From NCBI RefSeq assembly GCF_050410795.1, contig NZ_CP191258.1, positions 310,001 through 374,000 on the forward strand: a stretch of 64,000 nucleotides of DNA, read 5' to 3'. Each line of letters starts with the position of its first letter. Positions within the stretch are counted from its first letter, which is position 1. A model generated the notes under the pieces. The model did no database searches and had not been told where the DNA came from. It worked only from the letters and a program-made list of their open reading frames with translations. The translations under genes were made by a program, and so were the position numbers. This document shows positions 34,498-45,657 of this stretch, one piece after another. This DNA is from Fontivita pretiosa. GTDB lineage: Bacteria > Planctomycetota > Phycisphaerae > Tepidisphaerales > Tepidisphaeraceae.

Positions 34498-35490
34498 TCA
34501 ACCTGCCGCTGGCGGCGACAGGTATGCGCTGTTGACCACGTTGATCGGCTTGCCCTGAACAAACGCCTCGATGTTCCGGGCCGTCGTTTGCATGATCCGC
34601 TGCCGCGGCTCCAAGGCGGCCCAGGCGATGTGAGGCGTGATGATCACGTTTTTGGCGCTCAACAGCGGATTGTCCGGGCGAATCGGCTCCTGGCAGACCA
34701 CGTCCACCGCCGCCCCTGCCAGATCGCCTCGGTTCAGCGCCTCGGCCAGATCGTGTTCGTTGACCAGTTGGCCCCGTGCCGTGTTGATGAAGAAGGCCGA
34801 CCGTTTCATCCGCGACAGCAGCGACGCGTTGACCATCCCGTGATTCTGCGGTGTCAGCGGGCAGTGCATCGTGACCACGTCGGCCTCGGCGAACAACTGC
34901 TCGATCGAACGGAAGGCGAAGGGCTGATACCCCGGCTCGGTCCGCGACACCGGGTCGAACGCCAGCACCCGCATCCCCAGGGCATGGGCGATCTGCCCGA
35001 CGCGCATGCCGATCCGACCGAACCCCACGATGCCCATCGTCTTTCCCGCCAGCTCGACCAGCGGCGTCTTCCAGAAACAAAAGTCCCGCTGGCGCGTCCA
35101 CTCGCCAGCCTTGACCGCCTGATCATGCAGGCCGACGTGATGGCATAGCTCCAACAGCAGTGCGAACGTGTACTGCGCGACGGAGTCTGTGCCGTACTCA
35201 GGAACATTGGAGACGGGAATCCCCCGCTGCCCCGCCGCGACGATGTCCACGATGTTGTACCCCGTCGCGGTAACGGCGATGAATTTCATTTCAGGCAGCT
35301 CGGCGATCGTCCGGGCCGACAGCGCCGCCTTGTTGGTGATGACAATCTCGTGGCCCCTGGCCTGCGCGACGACCTGATCGTCAGGCGTATGGTCGTGGAC
35401 AGCGAGCCGCCCCAGCCGCTCGATTGGTGTCCAGGGATTGTCGCCGGGATTCAGCGTGTAGCCGTCGAGGACAACGATTCGCATTGGCAT
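34498..35490 (-). CDS. D-2-hydroxyacid dehydrogenase (glycerate dehydrogenase-like)
   Basis: NAD(P)-dependent reduction of a 2-oxoacid, probably hydroxypyruvate or glyoxylate. The 330 residues have VTATGYNIVDIVAA, the Rossmann motif TMGIVGFGRIGMRVGQIAHALGM, the catalytic Arg in NTARGQLVNE, Glu in VCQEPIRPDNPL, and His in VIITPHIAWAALEPRQR. The WxxxEPRQR ending of that motif favours glycerate-dehydrogenase-type enzymes. A start at 35484 (M3) is equally possible. Confidence 0.9.
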   Translation of the reverse strand: MPMRIVVLDGYTLNPGDNPWTPIERLGRLAVHDHTPDDQVVAQARGHEIVITNKAALSARTIAELPEMKFIAVTATGYNIVDIVAAGQRGIPVSNVPEYGTDSVAQYTFALLLELCHHVGLHDQAVKAGEWTRQRDFCFWKTPLVELAGKTMGIVGFGRIGMRVGQIAHALGMRVLAFDPVSRTEPGYQPFAFRSIEQLFAEADVVTMHCPLTPQNHGMVNASLLSRMKRSAFFINTARGQLVNEHDLAEALNRGDLAGAAVDVVCQEPIRPDNPLLSAKNVIITPHIAWAALEPRQRIMQTTARNIEAFVQGKPINVVNSAYLSPPAAG

Positions 35491-35502
35491 GGGTCATTCG
35501 TG

Positions 35503-35523
35503 GCACGACCGTCCCGGTCGTGC
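35503..35523. repeat. Short perfect hairpin (8-bp stem)
   Basis: GCACGACC and GGTCGTGC pair around GTCCC, between the hydroxyacid dehydrogenase and methyltransferase genes. No T-run follows, so it is not a standard terminator. It looks like a dispersed intergenic repeat. Confidence 0.55.
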
Positions 35524-35610
35524 GCGAGTCGCCAGCACAGGCCAGACACCTCTGACGCGATCACCCGAATCCGGGATGGCTGTGCTCATCCGTGTTCATC
35601 GGTGGTTGCA

Positions 35611-36258
35611 TTACGCCGCACGGGCGGTCTGGATGGCGGATTTGTTGTTCGTCATCACCACCGTCTCCCACAGATCGATGCTCTCCAGCTTGAAGCGGTA
35701 ATCGATCTCCACGCCCGTGCTGCGGATCAGGTCCTGCAGCGCCAGGTCGCTCCGCCAGCCGAGCTTCGTGCACAGCGGACACAGCCACTTTTCCAGTAGC
35801 GCAATGAAGCGGTTGGTGGACTGGAAGTGGTTGACGATGACGATCCGCGAGCCGGGCTTGGCCACACGCTGCGCCTCACGAACCAGCCGAACCGGATCAC
35901 TGACCACGCTGATCACGTGGCTGATGAATACATGATCGAAGGTGCTGTCGGCGAAGGGCAGCTCCAGCGCATTGGCCTGGAATACGAACGCCCGCTCCAG
36001 GCCTCGCTCGCGGATTTTCTTGCGCGCCTCGCGGAGCATCCCGGCCGACAGGTCGATGCCGATGATCCGTCCGCGATCCTTGGGGTAAAAGTTCAACGAG
36101 ACCCCCGTGCCGATCCCCAGATCCAGCACGAGGTCATCGCGGCGAATGTTCATGTGGTTGATGGCCCGTTCGATCCGGCGACGAACCAGCCGCCCGAACG
36201 TCGCATCATAGAACAGCGAGTGAACGTCGTAGATTTTCTTGGTGCTGGCTTCCTGCAT
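35611..36258 (-). CDS. Class I SAM-dependent methyltransferase (PmtA-like)
   Basis: A 215-residue methyltransferase. Motif I VLDLGIGTGVSLNFYP binds SAM, followed by IIGIDLSAGMLREARKK, FVFQANALELPFADSTFDHVFISHVISVV and GSRIVIVNHF. The N-terminal YDVHSLFYDATFGRLVRRR and overall length match the Rhodobacter-type phosphatidylethanolamine N-methyltransferase group, so lipid head-group methylation is possible. Other small-molecule targets cannot be ruled out. Confidence 0.83.
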   Translation of the reverse strand: MQEASTKKIYDVHSLFYDATFGRLVRRRIERAINHMNIRRDDLVLDLGIGTGVSLNFYPKDRGRIIGIDLSAGMLREARKKIRERGLERAFVFQANALELPFADSTFDHVFISHVISVVSDPVRLVREAQRVAKPGSRIVIVNHFQSTNRFIALLEKWLCPLCTKLGWRSDLALQDLIRSTGVEIDYRFKLESIDLWETVVMTNNKSAIQTARAA

Positions 36259-36377
36259 GGCCTGTTGTCCTTCCCGGACACCCGTCTGTTCCTGGTCAGA
36301 TCCCCGATTGCTTGGGAATCAATTTAGTGCCAGCTAAGCCATTTGCCAAGTATCGCGTCCGGCGCAGCCAGATCGAT

Positions 36378-37103
36378 TCACTCCTGCATCCCCGCCGCCG
36401 CCGCATCCAGCAGCCAGGTCAGCCGCCCCGATGCGGGCTGGATGAGCTGGATCGGCAGGCGATCGGGATCCCGCGGCCCCTCAAGCGCTTCGGCCACGCG
36501 AGCCGCCTTGTTGGCCCCGGTGACGAGGATCAGCACCTGCGCGGCACGGTTGATGAACGGCGCCGTCAGCGTAATCCGCGTGGTGTTGAGCTTATCGACG
36601 CGGTTGGCCACGCATCGGTGTTTGGTCTCTTTCAGCGCCGGGGTGTAAGGAAACAGCGACGCCGTGTGACCGTCCTCGCCCATCCCCAGCAACACCAGGT
36701 CGGGCCCGGCATCGGCGAAATGCTCCTGGAGCAACTGCCCGTACTCCCTCGCAGCCTCTTCAGGATCGATCTCCCCGCGCATGCGATAGACGTTGTCGCC
36801 GGGAATCGGCACTCGCCGCAGCAGGGTTTCACTGGCCAGGCGGTAGTTGCTGTCGGGATGATCCGGCGGGACGGTACGCTCGTCGCCGAAGTAGACAAGC
36901 GTGTGCGTCCAATCGATCTGGTCGCGGAACTCGTCGCTGGCCAGCAGCTCGTAGAGCATCCGCGGCGTCGAGCCGCCGGACAGGACCACGGAGAACTTGC
37001 CGTGCTGACCGATCGCTTCTCGCGCTGCCTTGACGACGCGGCTGGCGGCCTCCCGTGCCACGCCTGCCGGGTCGGCAAACACCCTGATCTCAGGCTGAAT
37101 CAT
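36378..37103 (-). CDS. pgl: 6-phosphogluconolactonase
   Basis: Second step of the pentose phosphate pathway, hydrolysing 6-phosphogluconolactone. The 241 residues have VVLSGGSTPRMLYELL, VYFGDERTVPPDHPDSNYRLA, DLVLLGMGEDGHTASLFPYTP and RITLTAPFINRA, all DevB-type motifs. ATG at 37103 is chosen: family similarity starts here and a GATAAT -10 box lies 9 nt ahead, so the transcript is nearly leaderless. No zwf or gnd is adjacent. Confidence 0.92.
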   Translation of the reverse strand: MIQPEIRVFADPAGVAREAASRVVKAAREAIGQHGKFSVVLSGGSTPRMLYELLASDEFRDQIDWTHTLVYFGDERTVPPDHPDSNYRLASETLLRRVPIPGDNVYRMRGEIDPEEAAREYGQLLQEHFADAGPDLVLLGMGEDGHTASLFPYTPALKETKHRCVANRVDKLNTTRITLTAPFINRAAQVLILVTGANKAARVAEALEGPRDPDRLPIQLIQPASGRLTWLLDAAAAGMQE

Positions 37104-37179
37104 GTCGCCGAGATTATCGCGCGCCGCGGCGATTCGCCAAGGTCGCCGTGCGGAACCCAAGACAATGCGCCAGTGCAGA

Positions 37180-38070
37180 TCAACTGCCGCGGGGCCACGT
37201 ACGCGTTCGTCGCCGAGTGATCAGCAGCGTGGCCGCAACGACCATCACCCCTGCGGCCGGCTCCGGCAACTCGGTCCCGTGCAGTTCGAACGCCAGCGCG
37301 TAGGGCCGGCCTGGATTGGCTTCGTTCTGGTAGCCTTCGCGTCCCTCGAACCAGCACAGCGGCATGCCCGCCAGCGGGATGTTGTACAGCCGGGCGTTCA
37401 GGTCATAGGCGGCGGTGCGAGGAGAGACCAGCGGCACGAAGACGTTGACCGAAGGCGAGGTCGCGCCGTCCATGGACCATTCCAGCCAGTACTCGCCGGG
37501 CCCCAGCACGCCAGCGTTGGGCAAACCATTCAGCGAGACGGTGTAGGCGAAGATCGGACGAACCGTGCTGGTGGAGCTGCCGCTGACACGATGGGCCACG
37601 AAGCTGCCTGGGCCGGCGGCAAGGTGCAGCGGCGTGCTCAGCAGCGGCGCAGGCAGCGGTTCGGGCCGGGGCGGTGGAGAATCGGCCGAGTACGGAGCGC
37701 TGGTCCACAGGTTGATGTAGACATCCGTCACGGTCGGCGTCGTCTGCGACGTCTGAAATGCGTAGACCGTGACGCTGTCCAGATCCCACCCCCAGGCCGG
37801 CACGACAAAGTTCTCGGCGACCGCAACTCCCAGCGAGTGCGTCGCACCCACGCCGGTGGTCGCGCCGTTCAGCGTAGGTGTAAGCGGAAACGAATCGGCG
37901 CGGCTCAGCGGCTGGCCGGCGATCGCCCCGGTGCCCCCGGTCGGCTCCGTGATCAGCGGGCCATTGCTGAACAGCGTCGCAGCGTGCGATTCGTCAGAAG
38001 GTGCAACCGAAACAACCCCCGCAGCCAGCGCGGCAGCAGCCGCGACCGTGACGCAGATCCGTTTTCTCAC
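37180..38070 (-). CDS. Secreted PEP-CTERM protein, unknown function
   Basis: A 296-residue exported protein. GTG at 38070 is the start: AAGGAG precedes it, and the ATG one base upstream is followed at once by TGA in its own frame. Signal peptide about 1-31 (VTVAAAAALAAGVVSVAP). The mature part is beta-rich with VTVYAFQTSQTTPTVTDVYINLWTS, YWLEWSMDGATSP and a late NIPLAGMPLCWFEG, like other PEP-CTERM surface proteins. Tail: LPEPAAGVMVVAATLLI then RRRTRTW. No enzymatic motif. Confidence 0.8.
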   Translation of the reverse strand: MRKRICVTVAAAAALAAGVVSVAPSDESHAATLFSNGPLITEPTGGTGAIAGQPLSRADSFPLTPTLNGATTGVGATHSLGVAVAENFVVPAWGWDLDSVTVYAFQTSQTTPTVTDVYINLWTSAPYSADSPPPRPEPLPAPLLSTPLHLAAGPGSFVAHRVSGSSTSTVRPIFAYTVSLNGLPNAGVLGPGEYWLEWSMDGATSPSVNVFVPLVSPRTAAYDLNARLYNIPLAGMPLCWFEGREGYQNEANPGRPYALAFELHGTELPEPAAGVMVVAATLLITRRRTRTWPRGS

Positions 38071-38184
38071 ATTTTCTCCTTGGTCCGAAACCTCGGCCGC
38101 ATTTATAGCCAGACGAGGGCGATGTGCCAACAGCGCTTTTTTCGATTGTAGCGGATGCGGAGACACTGGCTGCTTGATGCAGCT

Positions 38185-38856
38185 TCAGGATTGCAGTGCG
38201 GGCGGGGACTGCGGGGATCCAGGCGATGACCCGACGCCGGAGTCAGGCGCAACTTCGTCCGTCTGTTGAGGCACGGGCATCTCAATCCCGGCGTAAATCT
38301 CACCCAGAGGAATGGCAATGCCGACGGATCCGAGCTGCGCCGTGGCCTGGATTCCCGCGAAGACCTCAAAGTGCCAGGAGCCATCGGGGAATCGGCGATA
38401 GGTTTCGACCCGTGCGGAGAGTTGCCCGACCAGAACATACTCTTCAAATGAGTCGATCTCGCGGTATACGTCGAACTTCTCAGTGCGGTCGTAGTGTTCG
38501 GTCGAGGGCGAGAGCACTTCAATCAACACTCGGGGATTGGCTACGACATCCCGCGCGGCAGCGGCCGCCGGGTGAAATTCCGGTGGGCCACAGATGATCG
38601 AGCCATCAGGGCAGGTGATCCGGCGACGCTTGGTGATCGCCACCTTCAGGTCGCTGCCGTAGGCGCGACACGGCTTGCCTTTCAGGGCGTTGCGAATCTC
38701 GGCGATGAGATTCGCCGCGATCAGCGTGTGATCGTGTGATCGTCCGGCCATTGCCACGATCGCGCCGTCGCGGTACTCGTGCCGCTCGGTCGAGTCGCGA
38801 TCAAGGCGGAGGTACTCCTCAATCGTGGAGCGATGTTTTTCCGCCGGCTGGGTCAT
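38185..38856 (-). CDS. Uma2 family endonuclease-like protein
   Basis: A 223-residue PD-(D/E)XK-fold protein of the Uma2 (DUF820) family, plentiful in cyanobacteria and planctomycetes. Seen: TIEEYLRLDRDSTERHEYRDGAIVAMAGRSHDH, YGSDLKVAI, CPDGSIICG (PD) and LIEVLSPSTEHYDRTEKFDVYREI (ExLS, catalytic-type), then YVLVGQ. A family in-vivo role is not established. A TATACT -10 box lies 7 nt before the ATG at 38856, so the mRNA is probably leaderless. The last 25 residues are Pro/Ser-rich. Confidence 0.85.
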   Translation of the reverse strand: MTQPAEKHRSTIEEYLRLDRDSTERHEYRDGAIVAMAGRSHDHTLIAANLIAEIRNALKGKPCRAYGSDLKVAITKRRRITCPDGSIICGPPEFHPAAAAARDVVANPRVLIEVLSPSTEHYDRTEKFDVYREIDSFEEYVLVGQLSARVETYRRFPDGSWHFEVFAGIQATAQLGSVGIAIPLGEIYAGIEMPVPQQTDEVAPDSGVGSSPGSPQSPPALQS

Positions 38857-38920
38857 GCGTGTAAGTATACCGTCCGGCACCGACGCCCCGTGGTCAGCCC
38901 GGAACGATTCGTCCGACACT

Positions 38921-40456
38921 TCACCCCAGTTGATGCGCCGGCTTGGGCAGGTCGTCGTGAATCGTCTGCTGCTTGGGCTGATGCCCGTCAAAACTGAACA
39001 GGATCATGTCATCATCGATCCTTGCCTGAAGATGCACCGGGCGCTGCCAGATCTTGTAGACGTTCTTCAGGGTTTCGACGGCGAACTTGATCTCAATATC
39101 CAGGCCGGTGTGCTTGTGAGCCAGGAACAGTTCGCCGCGGTTGCAGTAATTGCCATCCACCACGTAAATCAGCGGCTTGCCCAGGTTGGTGAGCTGAAAC
39201 AGCAGCGTCTGCTTGATCCGCGCCGGATCGCGACTGATGATCCGGAGCTGTCCGGTGTGCGGATCGCGACCGTACTGGTAAAACTTGTGCTTCTCGATGA
39301 ATTCCGGCGTCATGAACTCATCGATGAAGTTCACGTCGTTGTACACACGCCGGACCTCGAAGATCTTCTCCCGGCCCAGGCCAAGCCCCTTGTCCCACTT
39401 CTTCTTGGCGCCCAGGTCGTCGGCCTCTTCGTACTCCTTGCCAAACCTGCCCTTGTTCCAGCGGTCCTCGATGTCACGGAACAGCTCCAGCCCGATCTTG
39501 TAGGGGTTGAAGTTCCCCGGAGGCATGTGCACCGTGCCGCTGTGGTGATCGGCGTAGTCGATGATCTCCTTGGCCTGCACGAAGTGCCTGGTCATCAGCG
39601 TGCTGTGCCAGTACGAAGCCCAGCCCTCGTTCATGATCTTGGTCATCGCCTGCGGCGCGAAGTAATAGGCTTCCTCGCGGATGATCGAGAGGCAGTCGGC
39701 CTGCCAGTCTTCAAGCCTCGCGTGCTCCAGCAGGTACTTGAGCACATCGCGAGTCGGGCGGACAGGAGTGACGAAGCGTTTGCGGGCCTGTTCCTCGCGC
39801 AGCCGCCGTGCCTCGGCCTCCAGAAGTTCCGGCGGATTGACCCAGCGGTCCAGGTAATCCTTGGTCTTGAACTTCGTCACCGCCGGCGGCTCGCGCTTCG
39901 GCTCCTCGTGCTGCTGATCGTCCGGGCCACGGCGCAGAAACATGCTGTGCGGGTCGATCAGGTCCTCCACGCTCAGGCAGATGTCCAGCCACTTCTCCAC
40001 CGTGTCGTACCCGTGCTTCTCGATGTGCTTCCGCACCCGCGTTGCGTGGTTGGCCATCTCATCCATCATCTTGCGGTTGGTCTGGCTGAACCACAGGTTG
40101 TTCTTGAAGAAGTCCGCGTGGCCATACACGTGCGCGATCACCAGCTTCTGGTCCACAAGCTGGTTCGACTCCTGCAAATAGGCGTAGCAGGGGTCGTTGT
40201 TGATGACCATCTCGTAGATCCGCCCCAGGCCATAGTGATGCTGCTTGCGCAGCCGCTCGTACTCGGCCCCGAAGCGCCAGTGCGGATAGCGCTGGGGGAA
40301 TCCGCCATAGGCGGCGATCTGGTTCATCTGCTCGTAATCGCACATCTCGAAGATGACGTTGAAGAAGTCCAGCCCGTACGAGCGAGCCTGCTCGCGGATC
40401 TGCTTCTTGGCGGCCAGCAGCTCTTCGGGGAATGGTGCAAGTTCGTGAGAAGCCAT
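38921..40456 (-). CDS. spoVR: SpoVR family protein
   Basis: A 511-residue SpoVR/YcgB protein, companion of PrkA and YeaH. Seen: ARSYGLDFFNVIFEMCDYEQMNQIAAYGGFPQRYPHWRFG, YGLGRIYEMVINNDPCYAYLQESNQLVDQKLVIAHVYGHADFFKNN, and MTKIMNEGWASYWHSTLMTR with conserved His. Biochemical function is unknown; in Bacillus it affects spore cortex and in proteobacteria it is linked to stationary-phase stress. Last gene of the prkA-to-spoVR run on the minus strand. Call rests on long, family-specific motifs. Confidence 0.93.
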   Translation of the reverse strand: MASHELAPFPEELLAAKKQIREQARSYGLDFFNVIFEMCDYEQMNQIAAYGGFPQRYPHWRFGAEYERLRKQHHYGLGRIYEMVINNDPCYAYLQESNQLVDQKLVIAHVYGHADFFKNNLWFSQTNRKMMDEMANHATRVRKHIEKHGYDTVEKWLDICLSVEDLIDPHSMFLRRGPDDQQHEEPKREPPAVTKFKTKDYLDRWVNPPELLEAEARRLREEQARKRFVTPVRPTRDVLKYLLEHARLEDWQADCLSIIREEAYYFAPQAMTKIMNEGWASYWHSTLMTRHFVQAKEIIDYADHHSGTVHMPPGNFNPYKIGLELFRDIEDRWNKGRFGKEYEEADDLGAKKKWDKGLGLGREKIFEVRRVYNDVNFIDEFMTPEFIEKHKFYQYGRDPHTGQLRIISRDPARIKQTLLFQLTNLGKPLIYVVDGNYCNRGELFLAHKHTGLDIEIKFAVETLKNVYKIWQRPVHLQARIDDDMILFSFDGHQPKQQTIHDDLPKPAHQLG

Positions 40457-40569
40457 AGGCGTACCAGTGAGTCGGCCTTACAAAGACATCGGACGATACC
40501 GCTCGCCACCGCAATTCTAGCACACAACATCGATCAGGAGCCTGCGGTCGGTGATGCTGAGCCGGCTGC

Positions 40570-40776
40570 TCATCCCGGCGGGCCTTTCCAGACAGCGGCG
40601 TCGATGATCGACCAGATGTGGATGATCCACCCCAGAAGGATCCACCACAGCACCGCGGCCAGAACGAAATGCACGATCGCCATCAGCAGCCGGCCCTGCA
40701 CGAGCTGGCCCAGCCCGGGGATGAAGAAGCTGCACACCGCGGCGATGACGTTACCTGTGGAACCTTGTCCGGCCAT
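40570..40776 (-). CDS. Small membrane protein, TM2-like
   Basis: A 68-residue protein with two membrane helices (VIAAVCSFFIPGLGQLVQGRLLMAIVHFVLAAVLWWILLGWIIHIWSIIDA). The PGLGQLxQGR segment is characteristic of TM2-type small membrane proteins. ATG at 40776 is preferred to a longer in-frame start. It sits between yeaH and spoVR, an unusual insertion in this cluster. Function unknown. Confidence 0.72.
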   Translation of the reverse strand: MAGQGSTGNVIAAVCSFFIPGLGQLVQGRLLMAIVHFVLAAVLWWILLGWIIHIWSIIDAAVWKGPPG

Positions 40777-40845
40777 GGTATTCCAGACGCGATTGGACGG
40801 CGAAGATTGCACGTACCGCACGCGTTGCACGAAACCGATCAGCGA

Positions 40846-41949
40846 TCAATGTCCCTTGCCGAAGAACGTCTTGATCGAATCGTAGATGTCGTCCTTCGAG
40901 TTCACCCGGCTGGTCAGCACCTTCTCGTGGTTCCTCAGGTGCTCGTGAAGCACGTTGATGAAATTCCCCGAGCCGTAGGCCGAGGCGACCTGGCAGTAGC
41001 CGAACATGTTGCACATCGGCAGGAGCTGTTCCTTGAGGATCTTGACGCAGTCGCGGCTGTCGGCCTCCGAGCTGTTGTCGCCGTCGCTGAAATGGAACAG
41101 GTAGATGTTCCATTCATCCGGCGAATAGTGCTGGTCCAGCAGCGCCTTGGCACACCGGAAGGCGCTGGAGATCTTCGTGCCGCCGTCCTCGCGAAGGTGG
41201 TAGAAGGTGTGCTTGTCCACCTCCTTGGCGTTGACGTCGTGCACGATGTAGCGGCTCTCGATGCCCTCGTAGTTCTTGCGCAGCCACGTATCGATCCAGA
41301 AGCTCTCCAGCCGCACCAGCTCCTTCTGTTCCTCGCCCATCGATCCGGAAACGTCCATCATGAACACGATCACCGCGTTGGACTGCGGGCTCTTGACCTC
41401 CTTCCAGCTACGGTAGCGGATGTCCTTACGCTCCGGGATGATGACCGGATTGGCCGGGTCATACTGGCCAAGCATGATCTGCCGCTTGAGCGCTTCCTTG
41501 AAGGAGCGCTTGAAGTGGCGGAGGGATTCCGGTCCGACGCGCCGCAGGCTGGAATACTTGTCCTTGATCGTGGTGATGCGATGCTTGCCCTTGGGCTCGA
41601 TGCGTGGCAGCTTCAGTTCTTCACCGAGGATCTCCGCCAGCTCGTCCAGGGAAAGATCGACCTCCATGATGTGGGCGCCCGGCTCGGTGCCGCCCTGGCT
41701 TTTGCCCTGCCCGGGCTGGGTCTTGCCGACGACGTCGCCTTCCTTGCCATCGCCGGCGCCCACGCCCTGACTGTTGTCGCCGTAGCGGAAGTGCGGCAGC
41801 TCGATCCCGCGCACCGGGATGCTGATCAGGTGCTTGCCCTCCTTGCCGATCAGCTCGCCGCGGGTCAGGAACTTGCGCAGATCCTCGCGGATTCGTCCCT
41901 TGACGATCTGCCGGAAACGCTGGTGATCTTTTTCGATCTTCAGGACCAT
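40846..41949 (-). CDS. yeaH: YeaH/YhbH family protein (DUF444, VWA-like)
   Basis: A 367-residue protein with N-terminal KIEKDHQRFRQIVKGRIREDLRKFL, then GIELPHFRYG, and a von Willebrand A-like domain with the MIDAS start IVFMMDVSGSMGEEQKELVR and WIDTWLRKNYEGIESRYIVHDVNAKEVD. GGTKISSAFR and LFHFSDGDN follow. It is always found with PrkA and SpoVR and probably acts with the PrkA kinase; the mechanism is unknown. Middle gene of the cluster. Confidence 0.93.
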   Translation of the reverse strand: MVLKIEKDHQRFRQIVKGRIREDLRKFLTRGELIGKEGKHLISIPVRGIELPHFRYGDNSQGVGAGDGKEGDVVGKTQPGQGKSQGGTEPGAHIMEVDLSLDELAEILGEELKLPRIEPKGKHRITTIKDKYSSLRRVGPESLRHFKRSFKEALKRQIMLGQYDPANPVIIPERKDIRYRSWKEVKSPQSNAVIVFMMDVSGSMGEEQKELVRLESFWIDTWLRKNYEGIESRYIVHDVNAKEVDKHTFYHLREDGGTKISSAFRCAKALLDQHYSPDEWNIYLFHFSDGDNSSEADSRDCVKILKEQLLPMCNMFGYCQVASAYGSGNFINVLHEHLRNHEKVLTSRVNSKDDIYDSIKTFFGKGH

Positions 41950-41954
41950 GACGG

Positions 41955-42404
41955 CTACTTCAACCAGTCACGCGCAACCATGAACGAATCGTGATCATCT
42001 GCCGCCGCCACAGGCGGAGTGATCAGGGGCGGGAAGATGCTGCGGCCGCGGTGACGATTGAACCGCATCTGCACATCCCCGACGGTAACGATCATGTGCT
42101 GGCGGCCTTCGAGCCGCGCGGTCATCGCGCCGAATTGCGCGATCTTTCCGCCGGCGAATTTGTAGTAAGGCGCCGACTGCAACGATGCCGCGTCAACCAC
42201 GCCGGCGCGCTCGTCGAAAGTTCCGTAGCGCACCTCGGCAATCGGCCCGAAGTCCAGCGCCATGCGCTTCAGTCCCGTGACCGACGCCCGGACTCCGTCG
42301 CGCCCCGCAACGCCCTCTTCCAGCCACTGCCCGGTAAACGACGGCGCGCAGCCGCCACTCAGAGCAACAAGCATCGCGATGGCCAAGAACGTCCACGCTC
42401 GCAT
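41955..42404 (-). CDS. Predicted lipoprotein, unknown function
   Basis: A 149-residue product starting MRAWTFLAIAMLVALSGGC, a textbook lipoprotein signal with Cys19. The mature part holds SVTGLKRMALDFGPIAEVRYGTFDERAGVVDAASL and later IVTVGDVQMRFNRH. It lies 5 bp from the start of yeaH, so the two are probably co-expressed. No known family was recognised. Confidence 0.7.
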   Translation of the reverse strand: MRAWTFLAIAMLVALSGGCAPSFTGQWLEEGVAGRDGVRASVTGLKRMALDFGPIAEVRYGTFDERAGVVDAASLQSAPYYKFAGGKIAQFGAMTARLEGRQHMIVTVGDVQMRFNRHRGRSIFPPLITPPVAAADDHDSFMVARDWLK

Positions 42405-42442
42405 ACGGTCTGCTCCTGTGCTCGCGTTCCCTGGCTGCTTAC

Positions 42443-42670
42443 TCAAGCCGTTCGTCGCATCGTCAACCACAATCCGATCAGCACTATTACGCCGCTGCCG
42501 ACGATGCCGACCCAGGTTCCCGGCGAGGCTTGTGCCACCGCGTCCACGACCTGGGATGACGTCGATCCGCCCCAGACGCTCAGTCGCGGATCGGTCAGCG
42601 CAAAAAACGCCGCACCGCACAGTCCCGCCAGTGTCAGCCACAATCCTGATCTTCGCGTGTCTCTGGGCAT
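42443..42670 (-). CDS. Small two-helix membrane protein, unknown function
   Basis: A 75-residue protein with helices LWLTLAGLCGAAFFALTDP and TWVGIVGSGVIVLIGLWLTM and a short loop. It falls between prkA and yeaH with another small gene on each side. ATG at 42670 gives the compact form. Function unknown. Confidence 0.55.
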   Translation of the reverse strand: MPRDTRRSGLWLTLAGLCGAAFFALTDPRLSVWGGSTSSQVVDAVAQASPGTWVGIVGSGVIVLIGLWLTMRRTA

Positions 42671-42715
42671 CTCTGGTGTCTGACCCTCTCGCGACGGCAC
42701 AGTGCCGCCGCTGAA

Positions 42716-42973
42716 TCACTTGAATTCGATTCTGCTGGCGACGTTGTTGGCGCTGATGGCCCAGACCTCGCCGGTGGCGCTGTCGATTCGATACGCGCCG
42801 TGATCAGCGGGGCCGGCTTCCGAGCCGCGGGTGGACCAGACATGCAGTTGATAGCGTCCGGGTTGGCCGCCGCCGTTGGCCGCCGCGCCCACCAGCATCG
42901 CCAGCAGCAATCCGCATACCGCCCCCGCCGACCAATTCGTCCACGACCATGATCCTGTCGCCTTCGACTGCAT
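42716..42973 (-). CDS. Small membrane-anchored protein, unknown function
   Basis: An 85-residue protein: one N-terminal membrane helix (AGAVCGLLLAMLVGAAANG), then a short exported part (YQLHVWSTRGSEAGPADHGAYRIDSATGEVWAIS) with a repeat-like IDSATGEVW strand. GGAGG precedes ATG 42973. First of four small genes placed inside the prkA-yeaH-spoVR cluster. No family recognised. Confidence 0.55.
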   Translation of the reverse strand: MQSKATGSWSWTNWSAGAVCGLLLAMLVGAAANGGGQPGRYQLHVWSTRGSEAGPADHGAYRIDSATGEVWAISANNVASRIEFK

Positions 42974-43158
42974 CGCCGCGGCCTCCATCCTCACTTCAAC
43001 CTCGATATCGCCGCCAACCGAAGCCTGTCTGCCCTTCGGCGGCCCATCGGTCGGAACCGACCACTCCGGCGCGAAGGGACACTCCCGATCCGCCTCACTC
43101 GAGCACACGGCTCCCAGTGGGGATACCTGTATCGCCGACGATCACTCGTCGCCGACGA

Positions 43159-45231
<2,073 letters not shown>

Positions 45232-45657
45232 GCGACGTCACTCCAATGCAACAATCAGACCATTCTTCGCCATGCCTTCCCGGTGATCGTCAATTTCAAA
45301 GAGTTCAAAGAGAGGGTCCGGGAGAGGGACCGGGCCAACGTCCTTCGACGAGCCTGGCTCGTGCCAAGGGAACGCGCCCCCTCGCTCCCCTGCCAACAGT
45401 AGTCATCGACTTATCGACAGTCCATTATAAATGCTTCCCCGGAAATGCACTGCGCCGGCGGCGGAGCAGTCGGGCCGGAACCCCGCACGCCCACCCGGCC
45501 GTTCGGTCCGCGCCGCGCCGAAGACGGCACTGCACGCCCGCCGCGTTGATCTGAAAGGCGTTTTTCTCGGCCCTGAACAGCAAAGCCAAATCGGGCACTC
45601 AAAACTCGGACATCGGCCGCGACCTCCACCGCCACGCCGCACCAAACCCGTCCCGCT
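45232..45657. other. Intergenic region upstream of prkA
   Basis: About 425 bp between prkA and the DUF1501 gene, with no credible gene. On the minus strand TATAAT lies at 45424-45429, followed by a direct repeat of GTCGAT. A transcript would start about 190 nt before prkA. The -35 is weak. Confidence 0.35.

Noticed and set aside
38825..40885. 686-codon plus-strand open frame opposite spoVR
   Set aside because: No motifs; SpoVR on the minus strand is unmistakable.
45403..45645. 80-codon minus-strand frame upstream of prkA
   Set aside because: Gly/Arg/Cys-rich with no signal or motif and no ribosome binding site; shadow in a promoter region.
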